Both the position numbers and the translations under genes were made by a program. A stretch of 64,000 nt of DNA, taken from the NCBI GenBank assembly GCA_013115145.1, contig JAAPAO010000005.1, forward strand, positions 1 through 64,000, read 5' to 3'. The stretch comes from Perkinsus chesapeaki (taxonomy: Eukaryota; Perkinsozoa; Perkinsida; Perkinsidae). The notes under the pieces are model-generated. The model made no database searches. It was not told where the DNA came from and saw only the letters and a program-made list of their open reading frames with translations. Each line of letters starts with the position of its first letter. Within the stretch, counting starts at the first letter, position 1. Shown piece by piece: positions 11,217-22,977 of this stretch.

Positions 11217-12541
11217 ATGTCGGTTGTTCTTGGCGGCAAGTGGGCTGATCTTGAAAAAGACAACACTCATTTAAGGGCAGATTTGGCAACCACGGCGCGC
11301 ACATGCTCGGAGTAGGTCGGGCCCAACTAGCCAGTTGCATAATCACAGCTTAGATTAACAGAACAGCTCTCAGTGGCACGAGAGAGAATTTCCGACCTTA
11401 CTGCCGCGCTAGAAGCATCCACCACCGAAACTGAGAGATACAAAAACACACTGCATGAAACAGAGTCGAAATTGAGCGAAACTGTTCAGCATTTGGAGGA
11501 GACCAATGAGGGATTGGAAACAAACAAGCGCGATTGTCATGAATTGGCTGAGAATCTTCGGAATAAAGAATCCGAGCTTGAGGTGAACGGGGCAGCAGTG
11601 GCCTTATAAGACACCTTGCCTCGTAGGAAGTGCGAGAAGCGAAAGCACATGGTGAACGAGTGGCTGAGAAACTCGCACGAGATCTCGCAGTTAGGGATGC
11701 ACAGCTTTCCGCGGCAACTAATGCATTAAATGACAAAAAAGTGAGGAAAATATCTTGAGACCTCCCGGAGATCGGCACTGTCCCAACGGCACAAAGTGGC
11801 CTTCCTTCCATAAGACACTTGCACAGCAAATGATACCAAGAATGGGAGGCTGTGCTGTTGAAGGGACCACTTTCGGATGCCTGCTGTGCCCTCGTAGGCG
11901 ATGTTCGAAAAGTCAACAAAGGATTTCGAGATAATGAGGAAGTTGAATGAGCAGAAGGATGCCAAGATCGCGTCCCTGTTGAAGGAGAGGTCCCGACTTA
12001 TAGAGAGACTGTAAGCAAGAATCTAAGGTCACTTAAGTGGAGCTCGCTACGCAGCACACAACTGAAGGCTTCATCGGCTGCTAAGGAGACACGGTCGCGA
12101 CGCGAGGCGAGCATAAAGACAGACGTATCTAAAGGTCAGATGCTCCTAGTTGGCCATGGTCAGAACTCTGCCTTACAGACCCCGCAGTAACCCAGGCTCT
12201 TAAGATGGCTGCTCGTCGGGTATCTGCTCCTCCTAGGAGCCTGAACTCGGATGTGGAGGAGGTCGGCGAGATAAAGAGGGCTCTAGCGGATGCTACCAGA
12301 GAGTGGGCAGAACTTTTCACGTCGGAGTAACTCCGCCCGAGATTCGCAGCTATATGGAACTCAAAGCCTCATCGTTATCGTTTCCTTTTCAGAGTCAGTC
12401 AGCTACGTCGGGCCCTCGCACTCGAACGACAGAGTCATGAGGCCACCAGGCGGCGGGCTATCGGCAAATCGACCGGAGATAAGTTAACTCCTCAAGTTTT
12501 GAATCCATGGAAAATACATGCTTCTCTGCTAAGAGAATAGT
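11217..12541 (+). CDS. Coiled-coil protein
   Basis: The ATG at 11217 opens an exon (MSVVLGGKWADLEKDNTHLR) whose frame breaks at a GTAGGT donor and resumes at LTEQLSVARERISDLTAALE. The next exons hold ETVQHLEETNEGLETNK, then VREAKAHGERVAEKLARD, then FEKSTKDFEIMRKLNEQKDA and KERSRLIERL. Later exons carry SSAAKETRSRREASIKTD and LNSDVEEVGEIKRALADATR, and the last reads RRALALERQSHEATRRR and stops at TAG 12539-12541. Introns include a 44-base one and others of about 45-170 bases. Nearly all of the product is heptad-rich helix, resembling the tandem-exon coiled coil at 42.8-44.5 kb in style but not in sequence. Function is unknown; a cytoskeletal or basal-body scaffold is a reasonable guess. Confidence 0.65.
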
Positions 12542-12850
12542 TGTGCTCGTTTGCATGGCGTTGACTTCAAAGTACACTACTTAGAGCAAAACTGCTGAAC
12601 CAGTAGTAGCTGGTAGCCATGGAACCCGGCCCGGCAACAGCTCCTTATAACATCCACTGCCAGCTAGCCGGAACGAAAGCGGAGGATCAGTCTCGCTAGT
12701 GGTTCTCAAGAACATCAGCAACAGAACCTTCACAAAATGCATGAATCGCATACAGGACACGGTTCAGATCATTAATCCACATAAACGCATCTCGAGAGTG
12801 ATTGGAAAACGTGATGATGACCTCAGATAATGAAGTAGGCGTGATTCTTT
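12542..12850. other. Spacer without recognised genes
   Basis: This is the 3' flank of the coiled-coil gene. No long frame or structured motif was recognised. Confidence 0.35.
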
Positions 12851-12851
12851 G

Positions 12852-13050
12852 TAGCCTTGAAAGACTTGTAGCTAATGAAACCGCTTTCTTGAACAGCGCT
12901 GGACGCCTTCTCCCGAAGTATCCAGTTTATGGCCCGTGATTACGCCCTTCGTGGAACACCACGTTTAGGGCTCTGGAGAGCTTTTGGCTCGAATGCTTCC
13001 GACAGCGCCTCAAAGCTCAAATTGACCTCGCATTATTATTACAAGACATG
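12852..13050 (+). pseudogene. Decayed GH18-like fragment
   Basis: A forward translation starting near 12857 reads ANETAFLNSAGRLLPKYPV before hitting a stop. That is close to DEAALTRNTRSFLKKYPV in the intact GH18-like gene 1.9 kb downstream. It is followed, in shifted frames, by W..TFRALESF, which parallels WHSAFKALKRL in the same protein in the same order. Several stops and shifts separate the pieces, so this looks like a relic of a duplicated copy. The similarity is short, so the call is moderate. Confidence 0.4.
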
Positions 13051-13534
13051 CCCTGATGCACAATATTAGTTATAATTCCTAGAATTGACAAAATTTGACA
13101 TTACACGGCTTGAAGTTGTAAACTTCATCTCCCGAACTAGATTGCGACGTAGTGCCTTGCCACGCAGATACTCGAAGAGTGAAATGCCCGTTCTTTTCTT
13201 GACTCTAAACTTTGGAGTCCTCTCCGTCTGAGATGGATGAGAGCTTTCTATGACCGATTCGGGGGGCTATTTATCCGGCCGAGCATTCGTGAGGCGTAAA
13301 ATGGGCGCCCGGCATACTACACTTCCTTGCGGAATGCTCCTAGGTCCGAGTGGATAGAAATGCCCTGTAATGCGTACTTGAGTACCCATTGATCCAAACA
13401 ACACAGTGGATGAGACATTCCATTACGCCTCATCCTTGGTCACCCGGTGGGGCTTGTGGTGAGATGCGATTCTCAGCGATTGGATTAGATGGTTATTAAG
13501 GTCACTATGTGAAGGAGGGTTCATAAAAATATCA

Positions 13535-14228
13535 AAGTTCCCACTAGGGATGCCCAACAACGAACTCCATATAAAAAGTCTCCATCGCACAACAGATGTG
13601 ACTCATGTTGCTGAACGACCTACACCTGCTTGGGTGGCGAAGACCTGTGACATGTAACAAAGTAAAAGTGTTCAAATGTATCCATTCAGCCTGAAATGAT
13701 TCAGGAAATGGTGGTAGTCTCGGTAAAAATCTGGCGGCATCGGGAGCCGGGAACCAGAGAATAAACCACAGGCTTTGATGGCCCATTTTTTAAATTTTGA
13801 CTGATGTGGATGGACTCGCTAAGGTTGCTTAGTGTAAATACCCGATGTGTTCATTCTGTGGAGTAACTAGGAGTTATGGTCATTCTATAGTCAATCCGGT
13901 GCATCCGAGAACCCTCTAATCGAAGCCCTTTGGAGTATCCCTCCCGCTCCGGCGACCGATACCCTAACCATGCCAACTACACGAGGCTATCAAAACCCTT
14001 GCAGAATGTCTCCATCGCACAAACAGAATAGTCTAGATTGTCAACAGCTGAACGCATTTTGAGAGGGCTTCGCAATCCTATTGTACACTGCTGTTCTACC
14101 TAAATGAAGCTTGTCAAGTACGCGCGCATCGGCTCCTTAGAAGAGTTCGCGATACACTTGTCAAAGTTCTTGCTACACGGAAACCGGGAATCAGAGAATG
14201 CTCCACAGGCCTTGATGGCGCATTATTG
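13535..14228. repeat. Diverged direct repeat, two copies about 430 bases apart
   Basis: Copy one (about 13575-13790) and copy two (about 14005-14228) share GTCTCCATCGCAC (13578 and 14008) and, about 170-176 bases further on, CCGGGAA.CAGAGAAT and CCACAGGC.TTGATGGC.CATT (13747 and 14184). The spacing inside each copy agrees, so it is one duplicated unit of roughly 215-220 bases. No protein-coding content was recognised in it. Confidence 0.55.
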
Positions 14229-14414
14229 TTATGGACGAGTGTGTTGTGGCTTTCTTCGATTCTAGTTTGAACAACGAAGGTTTCGATCCGAAACTATCAT
14301 CGCTGTTTGGGACTCGAATATACAAACAACCTCATTATTCTCTTGTATGCCACCGGTAAATCCGTAGATTCTGCAATGGGCATGCCTCAATCCCTCTTTC
14401 CCGTAGGGTTTCGA

Positions 14415-15547
14415 ATGTTTCAAATGTGGTTATCTTTGTACGTGCTTAACGCCATTGCTGTAGCCTCGGTCAGTTCTTTGGAGTTCTACAAGGGTGTTAG
14501 ATATCCTTGGGCTACCAAAGAGGTGCCGCAGTGCTCCACTGATGCATGTCCTTCAGAGGCTAACTACACTTGGGACTTCTACTTTGATAAGATACTTGGT
14601 TTGGGTGCCAAAAGCTTCGTATTCGACGGGTATGCATTGAATGGAAGTGAGATCGTGAAGTACCCTCCTTTTTATCCATCGTGGGACGAAAAGACGTTCG
14701 ACAGTTTACATCAGCGCACCAGTGGGAGGAGTGGACATATAATGGTGAGGTTAGCTCGTTTCTACGACACTCACGTGGACGAAGCTGCCCTCACAAGGAA
14801 CACTCGAAGCTTTCTCAAGAAGTATCCTGTTGACGGCTTTGTTATTTCAACGGATGTGGACGATAGCCCCACTGAGTGGCACAGTGCATTCAAGGCCTTA
14901 AAGCGTCTAGGACTTGACGTCGGTTTCGAGTAAGTAGCTCCTTCAATTATCGTTGATTTTTATGCATCCATCCTGAGTGAATGGACCCGCGCTTGTCTTC
15001 GAGTATTTCCGTTCAGGTTAGATAGTACCTCATGGGAGACACTGAGGAAGACCGGAATTCCGCAGAAGGCGGATATCAACTTCGTTGCTCTCTTTCCTGA
15101 TTATCATTATGACATTCGCAGATTCAATACCGATGACTTTGCCAAAGAGGCGATCATGAACGCTACCCGTGCGAGAGCGAAAGCCGAGAGTATCATTTTA
15201 CGAGTGAGAAACGCTGCACTCCCAACCCTCGTTAAATCTTTATCTATTCCCTGGCTCAGGTACCGCTTCTTGCGAGAGCCACGTACGATTCTTCTGACGT
15301 TGGTTACTCTGAAATGATCTACGACCTAAACGCTGATCCAGAGGGCAATGGTTCTGTGATATTCGACCAGACCACAATGGATGGATTCTATTTCTTCTCC
15401 CAAACACGTGCTGTTGATAAAATATCTGTCGCTCGTTTGTACAACCTGCGTGGAATTATCCTTGCGGGCGGTGATGTAATTTCGCAAGGTCTGTACCCTT
15501 GGGATACTTCCTCTCTCTTCTATTCTCTGGCTTCGAACATAAAGTAA
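14415..15547 (+). CDS. Secreted GH18-like (chitinase-family) protein
   Basis: Three exons, 14415-14929, 15017-15203 and 15260-15547, join in frame to give about 329 residues. The chosen ATG at 14415 gives a signal peptide (MFQMWLSLYVLNAIAVASV). TIM-barrel-like strands follow in order: KSFVFDGYAL, HIMVRLARF, VDGFVISTDV, LDVGFELD, INFVALFPDYHYD, ESIILRV, TTMDGFYFFSQ and LRGIILAGGDV, the last resembling the final GH18 strand before the closing helix. The catalytic signature DGxDxDxE is not preserved; the equivalent strand reads DGFVISTDVDDSP, so it may be a lectin-like or inactive member. The family call is from fold pattern, not from an exact motif. A decayed copy lies upstream. Confidence 0.55.
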
Positions 15548-15551
15548 CCCC

Positions 15552-15746
15552 ATGAAGTGCTATAGGCCTATCCGTTGTCTATGCGCCTTTCAGGCTCCTG
15601 TAGACCGCACTAAGCCCCTCTTCAGTGACAATCGGTTCAACCGATTTGGTTCGAGTGCTGTCGGATCGGTTAGGATATCTACCAGCTTAGTTTATAGCTT
15701 GGCTGCTTTTTACTATCTCATATCCTTTTACGAATTGCGTTGTTAA
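15552..15746 (+). CDS. Possible alternative C-terminal exon with membrane tail
   Basis: Immediately after the GH18-like stop, a frame continues from the acceptor at about 15590 and ends with a hydrophobic segment (SLVYSLAAFYYLISF). This could be a membrane or GPI-anchor tail added by alternative splicing of the preceding gene. I could not find a donor in the right phase, so it may equally be non-coding. Confidence 0.2.
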   Translation: MKCYRPIRCLCAFQAPVDRTKPLFSDNRFNRFGSSAVGSVRISTSLVYSLAAFYYLISFYELRC

Positions 15747-15747
15747 G

Positions 15748-17017
15748 TCACTTGGCCGGCTGTCGAAAACACTTTGCTGGGCATTCTCGCTTCGAACTGC
15801 ACTGCAGTGACTGCAGCAGAGCCCACTACGGGATAGCCAACTTGAGCGTTATAAGGAAACAAGCCACCTCGTGCGCGTTTGGAACGCGTTTCCAGGAAGG
15901 GGTAGTTCAGTCACCAACTGCGTGTCAAAGTCGTGCGAATCCACTTTTATTGCTGAGTCATGTTGCTCTCCACAATACTGGTGATACCCGGGGTATGATA
16001 TAGATCGAGCCTAGTTGGATCATTACTCAACCCCTACAAGTTGCAGGCTACAACTCTACTCGCAGCTGGGCATAACAGCGCTCATCACCCGACCCTGATG
16101 TCTCATGTAGGCTCCGGGGCCTTGCTCGATCAAATTATGGTACAATGGCCTTATCCAGATGCGGGGTGTATTATGTGCTCACCATTGTACGAGTCCATGA
16201 GTTCATTCAGACTTGTATGACAGGATTGAATCATTGGATTCTGTCATACCCGGCAGACTCAGAGTTGCGCTAGCTCTAAACGCTCTCATGAGAGATCTGT
16301 CTCTGAGAGCTGCTCCCATCCCGTCCGAAATAATTCTGACTTAGACAAATTGATTTAACTGTGCTGCAATGTTGCTGTCTGGCAATGTGCTCCTTGATGA
16401 TACTATCATCGAAGCCGCCACTGTGTTGTGAAATGAGGCCTTGTCTCAGACCCCCTTCCAATTAGTTATCGCATATACTGTGGAGCCTAATTCCGCGAGG
16501 GAAGGCTAGTTGAGCTTCAGTACCTCCCCGACTGAACGCGGCACGAACAACATATAGTTTTAATGTAGGAGAATATACGATAGTTAGTCGGCGCGGCAGA
16601 AACTTCTAGGATAAAATGATACGTTTTCTTCGCATCCATCTGGTTCGCATCCATGGCACCGCTGATTCAGCGGCGCTGAATATGTCTCATTTAGTACAAC
16701 AGTTCGGATGTAGGAGAACTACTTAATTACTGCTGAAACTTAACGCACTCAACGGTGCGTTCAAGTCCGTTATCCAAATTGCCAAATCTAAGATATCTCT
16801 CGTCAAGAGGTTATCAGATTCTAAAAATAGGAAAACTTCGTTCTTGGTGGCTTTCTCAGGTGATTCAGGAAGTTCTTGTGTCTGTGCATTTCCGATATGA
16901 TTCCTGACCCCCTCGCTGGGCCCATGTCTAAGGTCCGAGACCTTTAGCCCTGGAGGCTGAGGTATTGGTATTTAATTGATCAACTCATAACACCCTTCAG
17001 ACTTCACAGCTTCACCA
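15748..17017. other. Intergenic region with a cluster of inverted repeats
   Basis: No supported gene. It contains a perfect 9-base inverted repeat GTACAATGG/CCATTGTAC (16140-16190), a 9-base stem GTATGACAG/CTGTCATAC with a 17-base loop (16215-16249), and the palindrome CTCTCATGAGAG (16283-16294), all within about 160 bases. Confidence 0.5.
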
Positions 17018-19975
17018 TCAGATACGTTTTCGCATTATGAGATATGCAGTGGCAATGAGGAGACAGAAGAGAGTGCCAGAAAGTATCATGAACACTCGTC
17101 GGTATTGCGGGCGTCTCTCTGGAGCGTTGAAGAACACATCCACGTAGTTCTCCAGCATGATGAGGCGATCTTCGAGAGTTAGAGTGACATTGTCCAGAGT
17201 CTGAAAACAAACGATAACAAGGGTATTAAAAACGGAAGACATTCGGCGAGGAAAACGACCGTATTTCATTTTCTCAGTGGACAATTACTGGAAGCCTGAA
17301 ACTCCCGCTTTTGCTATTCGTGATTATTGATAGACAAATGGAGAATAGAGCAAGAATACTAACGCCTGGCTCATACTAATAATGGATTATCTCATTGATG
17401 CCCAATCGTGCAACCTCAACTGCTCAAGCGACTTTCGGGAAAACCATATCATTGTATCAGAAACCTCACGCGAAAGGATCTATCAGAGACTGTCCAAGGC
17501 GTAGACTCTGCCTAGACGATCCTTACCACGTCTTCGTTTTGCAATGCACAAAGGGAACGGTTCCGATTCATAGCATCGACGCCACCGAATACTGTTGTGC
17601 CGTCAGCAAGTCTCCGTGGCATTCGAAGCGGCACATAACAGTAATTAACAAGCGGTGGAACCACTTCAGCTTCATAATACTGGCCCATGAAGTATCCTAT
17701 GGGAATCAAGTCCATGGCAAGGACCTGTTCACCGGTGTGTGGCAGGAAAAGGGAATTATGCTCACTTTTCTGAGGAGGTCTCGGGCGTGGATGAACTGCT
17801 CCCGAAGTTGTGGGATGAAATTGAGATAAACTCGCATGAATCGAGCAACCGCTCTTCGGTTGAAGGCGTTCTCGCGGACGTCTATGAGCTTCAACGAGCC
17901 TGGTTTAACGTACACTGTAATGTGATCTCTCAGCAGAGGTCTCTCGGGACGCAGATGAACCTGAGTTCAGTGGAGGTAATGACGTACATACCATAAAGCC
18001 AACTTTTCAAGAAAGTTTCATCATTAGTGACTTGACCAAGTGTGTTGGAGAGTAAGGCTGAGGATAGTCGATTGAAAAAGAAATTATAGTGTCACGGTCT
18101 GAAATTGTATCATCTGAATCGGCTATACGAGAAAGAGCTCATGCACGAAAGATGGTTGACTTGGCATTTCGCGAAGACAGTTCGACCAAATCCATCATCC
18201 AGGAAAGTGTTCATTGACTTGAATGACTAAGATGTGTGGAGTTGTCGACTGACCAAGTGAGAACATAGGTGGTGAAAGTCTTACCCCCATTTCGGATATC
18301 TTCTTTAGGCCGTATTCGACTAAGTCATGGCACATTCTGCTCATCCATACGCGTTGTCCAAGCTGTACGTCAATAATTGTTAGGGGATCAAAGGTATCTT
18401 TTGGGCGAGCCCAGTCCTCAATGAACCATCGCTTCAATTCGTCGAATTGTCGTCCGGTCATGACGCCAACCTGCACGGCGACTCGGACCCGCAGTTCGGG
18501 AACCCCCGCTTCACCTTCGTCCTGTTGGTATACTCATCTGGCCAGAAATCACGGAACCGCAGGATACCGAAATTGCGCCATTCCAGACCGGGAATCATGT
18601 CACCTGAATGAGAAACCGTACTGCCCTTTTTGAGTTGTGCGTTATGCAGCCAAGAAGACACGATATTAGACTGATACCAGAGTAGTCTCCGCCGGAATGA
18701 AACCCTCTGGAGTGTGGGATGCGAGTCTCCAATCCTGCTAATATACTCAAGGTTATGCTGGCAGAGTCGATTGAAAACTTGAAGGATTGCTGTACGACGA
18801 GATGAGGTGCCCAAGATAAACCTTCATCGTGAGTGCTACAGCTGCTAGCAGCAACTTGCTACCACACAACCGTAGCAAACGATGGCAACCCGTGAAAAAG
18901 ATCTGGCCTCATTGACTGTGAACAATGAGGGCATCCACATCGCAGTATACGGTAACAAGTGACTGTCATATATGAAAGCGCTACCACCCATGGAGGTCTT
19001 ATGATGCGCCCCTTGTCTTGGTCGAAGGGTTACCGGATAGAGCCATGCGTAAGGCTCTAACAAGGCTCCAACCATACTCGAACTTTGTCATGTTCTGCAT
19101 TTCACTGTCTAACTCAGAGCTCGCCTCGGTCAAGCTTGCTAGGGTGCGTATGGCACGTAGAACCTCGGGGCCTGTAGATGGCCGAATCGATCGACTTCGG
19201 AGATTCACACGACTTTGCTACTGACCTGTTGGGAATCCGTCCTCGTCGATTTCGCCTTGGTACTGTTCTGTCGGCACCAGAAAGTGTGTTATGTTGAAGT
19301 CGAACTTTGCATTATAATCGATTGTATATCTGCACCCGACTAGTAGCCCTCAGTTTTGAGCATCTATTGCCGAGCCACACTTTAATACTGGGAGATGCTG
19401 AAATTTAGTGAGATTTCCACAAGCTTATCTTGACCGCCAACAAGCGGCGAGATGCAGTGAGTCTCCCTGTAAGCCATACACCGAGCACGCCAGAGGGAGT
19501 CTAAACTCCCTCTCGCAAGCTCATCTTTAAGGAGAGTGCACGAACCGTGTTGTAGGGTGCCTCGAACACCGTGTTTGAATTCTCACGTGTAATTAGTTCT
19601 TTCGCATCTGAACTGTAGACCACCATGATAGATGTTCCAGGGTGCCATGGATACGAACCATGCTGAGGTATACTAGCTTATGCCGATGCATGAACCTCTG
19701 ACTCACATGCGATCCGGTATTCGCCGAAGAATATCTCGAATTCGTCGTTAGCCGAATAGGTTGGTTTCGTCTTGTACTCGAGTATCTGAGCCGATCGCTT
19801 TTCTGAGCGTATCTTTTATGTGACCGACCTCGACCGTGCCATTCTTGAGGAACTCATGACGTGCGGCGGAGGAGTCTGTTACGGCTGCTAATGCAGTAGA
19901 GATGGTGAGCAAGATGGTGGAGAAAGATAGAAGTGCCATTGCTATAGGCAAATGCGAACTTTTCACTGCGCTCAT
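17018..19975 (-). CDS. Type I membrane protein, family not recognised
   Basis: The first exon begins at 19975 with a clear signal peptide (about residues 10-31, IAMALLSFSTILLTISTALA). A 43-base intron appears to join SDTR to IFFGEYRIA. Further minus-strand exons carry the LLRKVLAMDLIPIGYFMGQY region (about 17850-17530, joined over a short intron), FDELKRWFIEDWARPKDTF (about 18470-18250) and LRRLLWYQSNIVSSWLH-type sequence (about 18814-18480). The last exon (17202-17018) ends in one transmembrane helix (VFMILSGTLFCLLIATAYLI) and a short basic tail before the stop. Topology is therefore lumenal or extracellular with a cytosolic RKRI tail. Several internal exon borders, including those around 19.0-19.2 kb, were not resolved. 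Function is unknown. Confidence 0.55.
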
Positions 19976-20786
19976 GTTTTTGTGTCTACTGTTAAATGAT
20001 ACTGTAATGATTACATTATTCAGTACTATAATGAAGTGGTGAGTATACTACTACTCTATATTCTAACATGCTCGCCGAGTAGTATAATATCGTTACCATG
20101 CAATTGTATGGCGATAAGACATTCATACCCTTATACGATTATCCCGGCCGGAAAGGATAACAAATGATTCGGTACACCAATGGCCACATCTCAACCTACG
20201 ATACGAGACGGTCTTTCATAAGGAACCCTACGAAGAGAACGTCAGGAATCATGAAGAGGCCCCATAGTGGCCCCACGTCAGAATGTTCGCCGGTAGTATT
20301 GAAGTACTCTCAAACACGATGCTATTGTATGTATGTAGCCGAGGTGTAACACTGGACCGCGTACTGTGAGACCAAAGCCTTCAACGCTGATTCAGCTAAC
20401 TCTCTCGACAAAGCAGTTTAGCACTGGGAAATGAGTCAAGAGCATGCATTAGCCTTCAGGACCCAAACAAGCAATCAGTGCGATACTACTGAAGTGTCAC
20501 GATGGTAACCGGATGCCCTAAGCACATACTGCTGAGGCCATTGTAATTCCAACGAGATCTATATAGCGTCACTGTTTAAGAGCCACTTCCACAACAGACA
20601 GGACTCAAGGTGATTGACGCGCTATTACAATCAACTTAATCAAGCAATTAAGCCCCAATTACAACTTCATCTAAGCGAGTTCGCTATGGATTTTCTGGGC
20701 GCACGCGATCACTACTAAGTTAGCGCGCGCCCAAACGCGTTGATGCGTGAAGAGCATTATCAGTTTAGATCATTATTACCATCAGC
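19976..20786. other. Divergent intergenic region
   Basis: Spacer between the leftward membrane-protein gene and the rightward small gene; it presumably contains both promoters. A short frame at 20164-20349 shows no feature of note. Confidence 0.4.
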
Positions 20787-21031
20787 ATGGAAGACGTTAA
20801 CCGAGCCTTAGTGGCGCTACGGGCAGCTGTAGCATCTCAATGGGAAGGGGAAGCTAAGAAACCATTCAATGAAACTTATGTTTTGGTAAGCTATTGACGA
20901 TATGCCGTGTCCTCGATTCGAACCTGCGAGGGTATTATTCATTGTTCAGGTAGAGGAGATCAATTTTCCGTCGATAGACTCCAATGAGGTTTTGTCCAGT
21001 CGTCTTCAGTACAATGCTGGTTCGTATATAT
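20787..21031 (+). CDS. Small two-exon protein of unknown function
   Basis: The ATG at 20787 opens a 99-base exon (MEDVNRALVALRAAVASQW onward) ending at a GTAAGC donor. A 64-base intron joins in frame to VEEINFPSIDSNEVLSS, which runs to a second GTAAGC near 21031. The next possible acceptor (21120) would create a stop at the junction, giving a product of about 60 residues. The splice sites are good, but no family is recognised and the 3' end is uncertain. Confidence 0.4.
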
Positions 21032-22879
21032 GTAAGCTTCTGGGCTGCACCCAAGTTATGCTAGTCTGCCGCACTTAGAGATATTATATGTCATTCTTAA
21101 ATCGTTGGATTCCCCCACAGGAGTGTCGCTGCCGGGCTTATTAAATCACTTAATAATCTGTATTAATATATCTATATTCAATTCAAATGGTTGTTAACGT
21201 AGAAAAGATTTCTCAGATTTTAATTGCATTATATGTACGCCAACAGACCTATTGCTTGCCGTATTAACGTATACTGCTGGTGGTTCCCCAGAGGTTATAT
21301 AACAGAGTATTATCCTAATACAAATGAAGGGAGGTCCAGATTATTATTAGTAATAGTAGATGTTCTAGTGGACCATCAATTTTACAAATGGAGAAGCTTC
21401 TTGGGTCAAGCGTGCATTTTACCGTTCAATGAGCTATCGACTCTGAGGATGATGTATCGACTGGCTAGCCGTTAAGAAAAGCTCGATTACTTGTCTTTCA
21501 GCTAATCATAGCACATCACCCTTCGCTGGGTTGGCGCTATTTCAAGTTACCGTCAGACTCCCGAAGACCATCGAGCCGGTATCTTTCTACATGTCGGTTG
21601 AGACTCGTGCTTTGGATACCAGCCGCACTAGACAGATTAACCTGTAATAGGCCAGCGCTGGGTGGTCAGCTGCTTTGATGGGGAGAGATAAACTCTGGAA
21701 ATTCCGATGGATTTTTGTGGAGGGTAGTCGTCGTGGCAATTCGGATAGGGAATATCAAAGGTCGACGGCGGGAGGAACTACCGAAATAGCTCAGAGTTGC
21801 TCATAAGAGAAATGTGTTAGCTGGTGTTTTCTGGCCTTCGTCGGGGATGGAGGAGCGTGATTTTCCCGGATTACAGTGGGATAGAAAATGGTGACCATTT
21901 TCTACTGTAGTCCGCTAAGATGACGAATACCATTTAATGGTATAGATCGATATCGATGAACACACTTATGTCCTATCGAACGCGTTGATTGGTAGTGAAC
22001 TTATTAATGTTTGCACTTCCGCATTCATTCGTTTTTGTATTGTATCTCTCCCCTGAGAGCCCTGTGGACTGTCGAATTTCCTTTCCATCTCGAGGAACTC
22101 ACTAATTCTCGTTCTATCAGGTGTCAACTTCTCAATCGTGCCAATGAGCAAAAGACACCATTCGTTAATGTGGTTCTGGGATCGAGCCTCAGCGCACCCC
22201 AACGCAATCGCAGGAACAGCGGTATTACTGGTAAGTCGCAGACGTATATAGACAGAAGGTGCTAACTAAATGAATCTTCAAGCAAAATCTCACTTTATCT
22301 TTAACCGTGAAAGTTTCACGTGTGAGAGTCTGGAGCAAGTTGGCACTGTGGGAACTGCTCATATGTGCTCGAATAGACGTCAAAGGGTTCATGCGGATGA
22401 TGTTGCAGTAGCGATGTGGTAGATTGAAGCATACTGTTAATCTGTGTATATCGATCTCAGTACGGGTCAGCAGCTTTGAAAGGCTGTATGGAGAAGAATC
22501 TAGTAGCTTAATAAGTATGCTCTATGTGAAGTACTGGCTGCTTATAAGAAAATGCACGTACCTGAAAAACCTGTAGTGGTGGTCGCAATACTGGATAATC
22601 GGATTTTTGCGCCCCTGTCTCTGGAGTAGTAGTGTGCGTTTGGATTCAAGACCGCCTCAATAGGAGGGACGGTCTCACTAGGTCAACAACCTATATTCCC
22701 TATTTCTCACCAGCTTTCTTCAATCTCTCTCTTCTCTCAGCACCATTTTTATCTGCCGCTACTGATGCTGCGAAGTGCGTTCCCACTGTATCCCTGATTG
22801 CTGGTACGGGCGCCAGAGGCTCTAACTCATTGTTATGTGGAGCACTCCGAAGGGTGAGTATCTTGTTGCTTGTTGGTCT
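21032..22879. other. Mostly non-coding stretch with one weak leftward frame
   Basis: A leftward frame at 21966-22202 (about 78 codons, containing INEWCLLLIGTIEKLTPDRT) has a protein-like composition but no confirmed splice partners. A hairpin lies at 21868-21913. Nothing else is recognisable, and no biotin carboxylase or biotinyl domain that would complete the downstream acetyl-CoA carboxylase was found. Confidence 0.35.
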
Positions 22880-22910
22880 GGATGGCCCTCTTTAATGTGG
22901 TTGGTTAGGT

Positions 22911-22977
22911 TGTATTATTGGATGCTCCTGGATGCGCTTACACTTTAGAGACCAACGCTAGGCTGGCAGAGGAAGGT
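22911..22977 (+). CDS. Possible stray exon upstream of acetyl-CoA carboxylase
   Basis: Between an acceptor (GGTTAG) and a donor (GTGAGT) lies an open exon reading LLDAPGCAYTLETNARLAEE. Its end loosely resembles the NSGARIGLAEE motif in the N-terminal half of carboxyltransferase domains. About 110 residues expected between that motif and the next exon (23218) are missing, so this may be a degraded remnant or chance. Confidence 0.25.

Noticed and set aside
17395-17829. 144-codon plus-strand frame
   Set aside because: The opposite strand carries exons of the type I membrane protein with matching splice sites here, so this frame is a shadow.
20905-20935. GGTTCGAATC-like B box on the minus strand, suggesting a tRNA
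   Set aside because: The flanking bases do not form a T-arm with a 7-base loop, and no acceptor or anticodon arm can be folded around it. No convincing tRNA or rRNA was found in the window.
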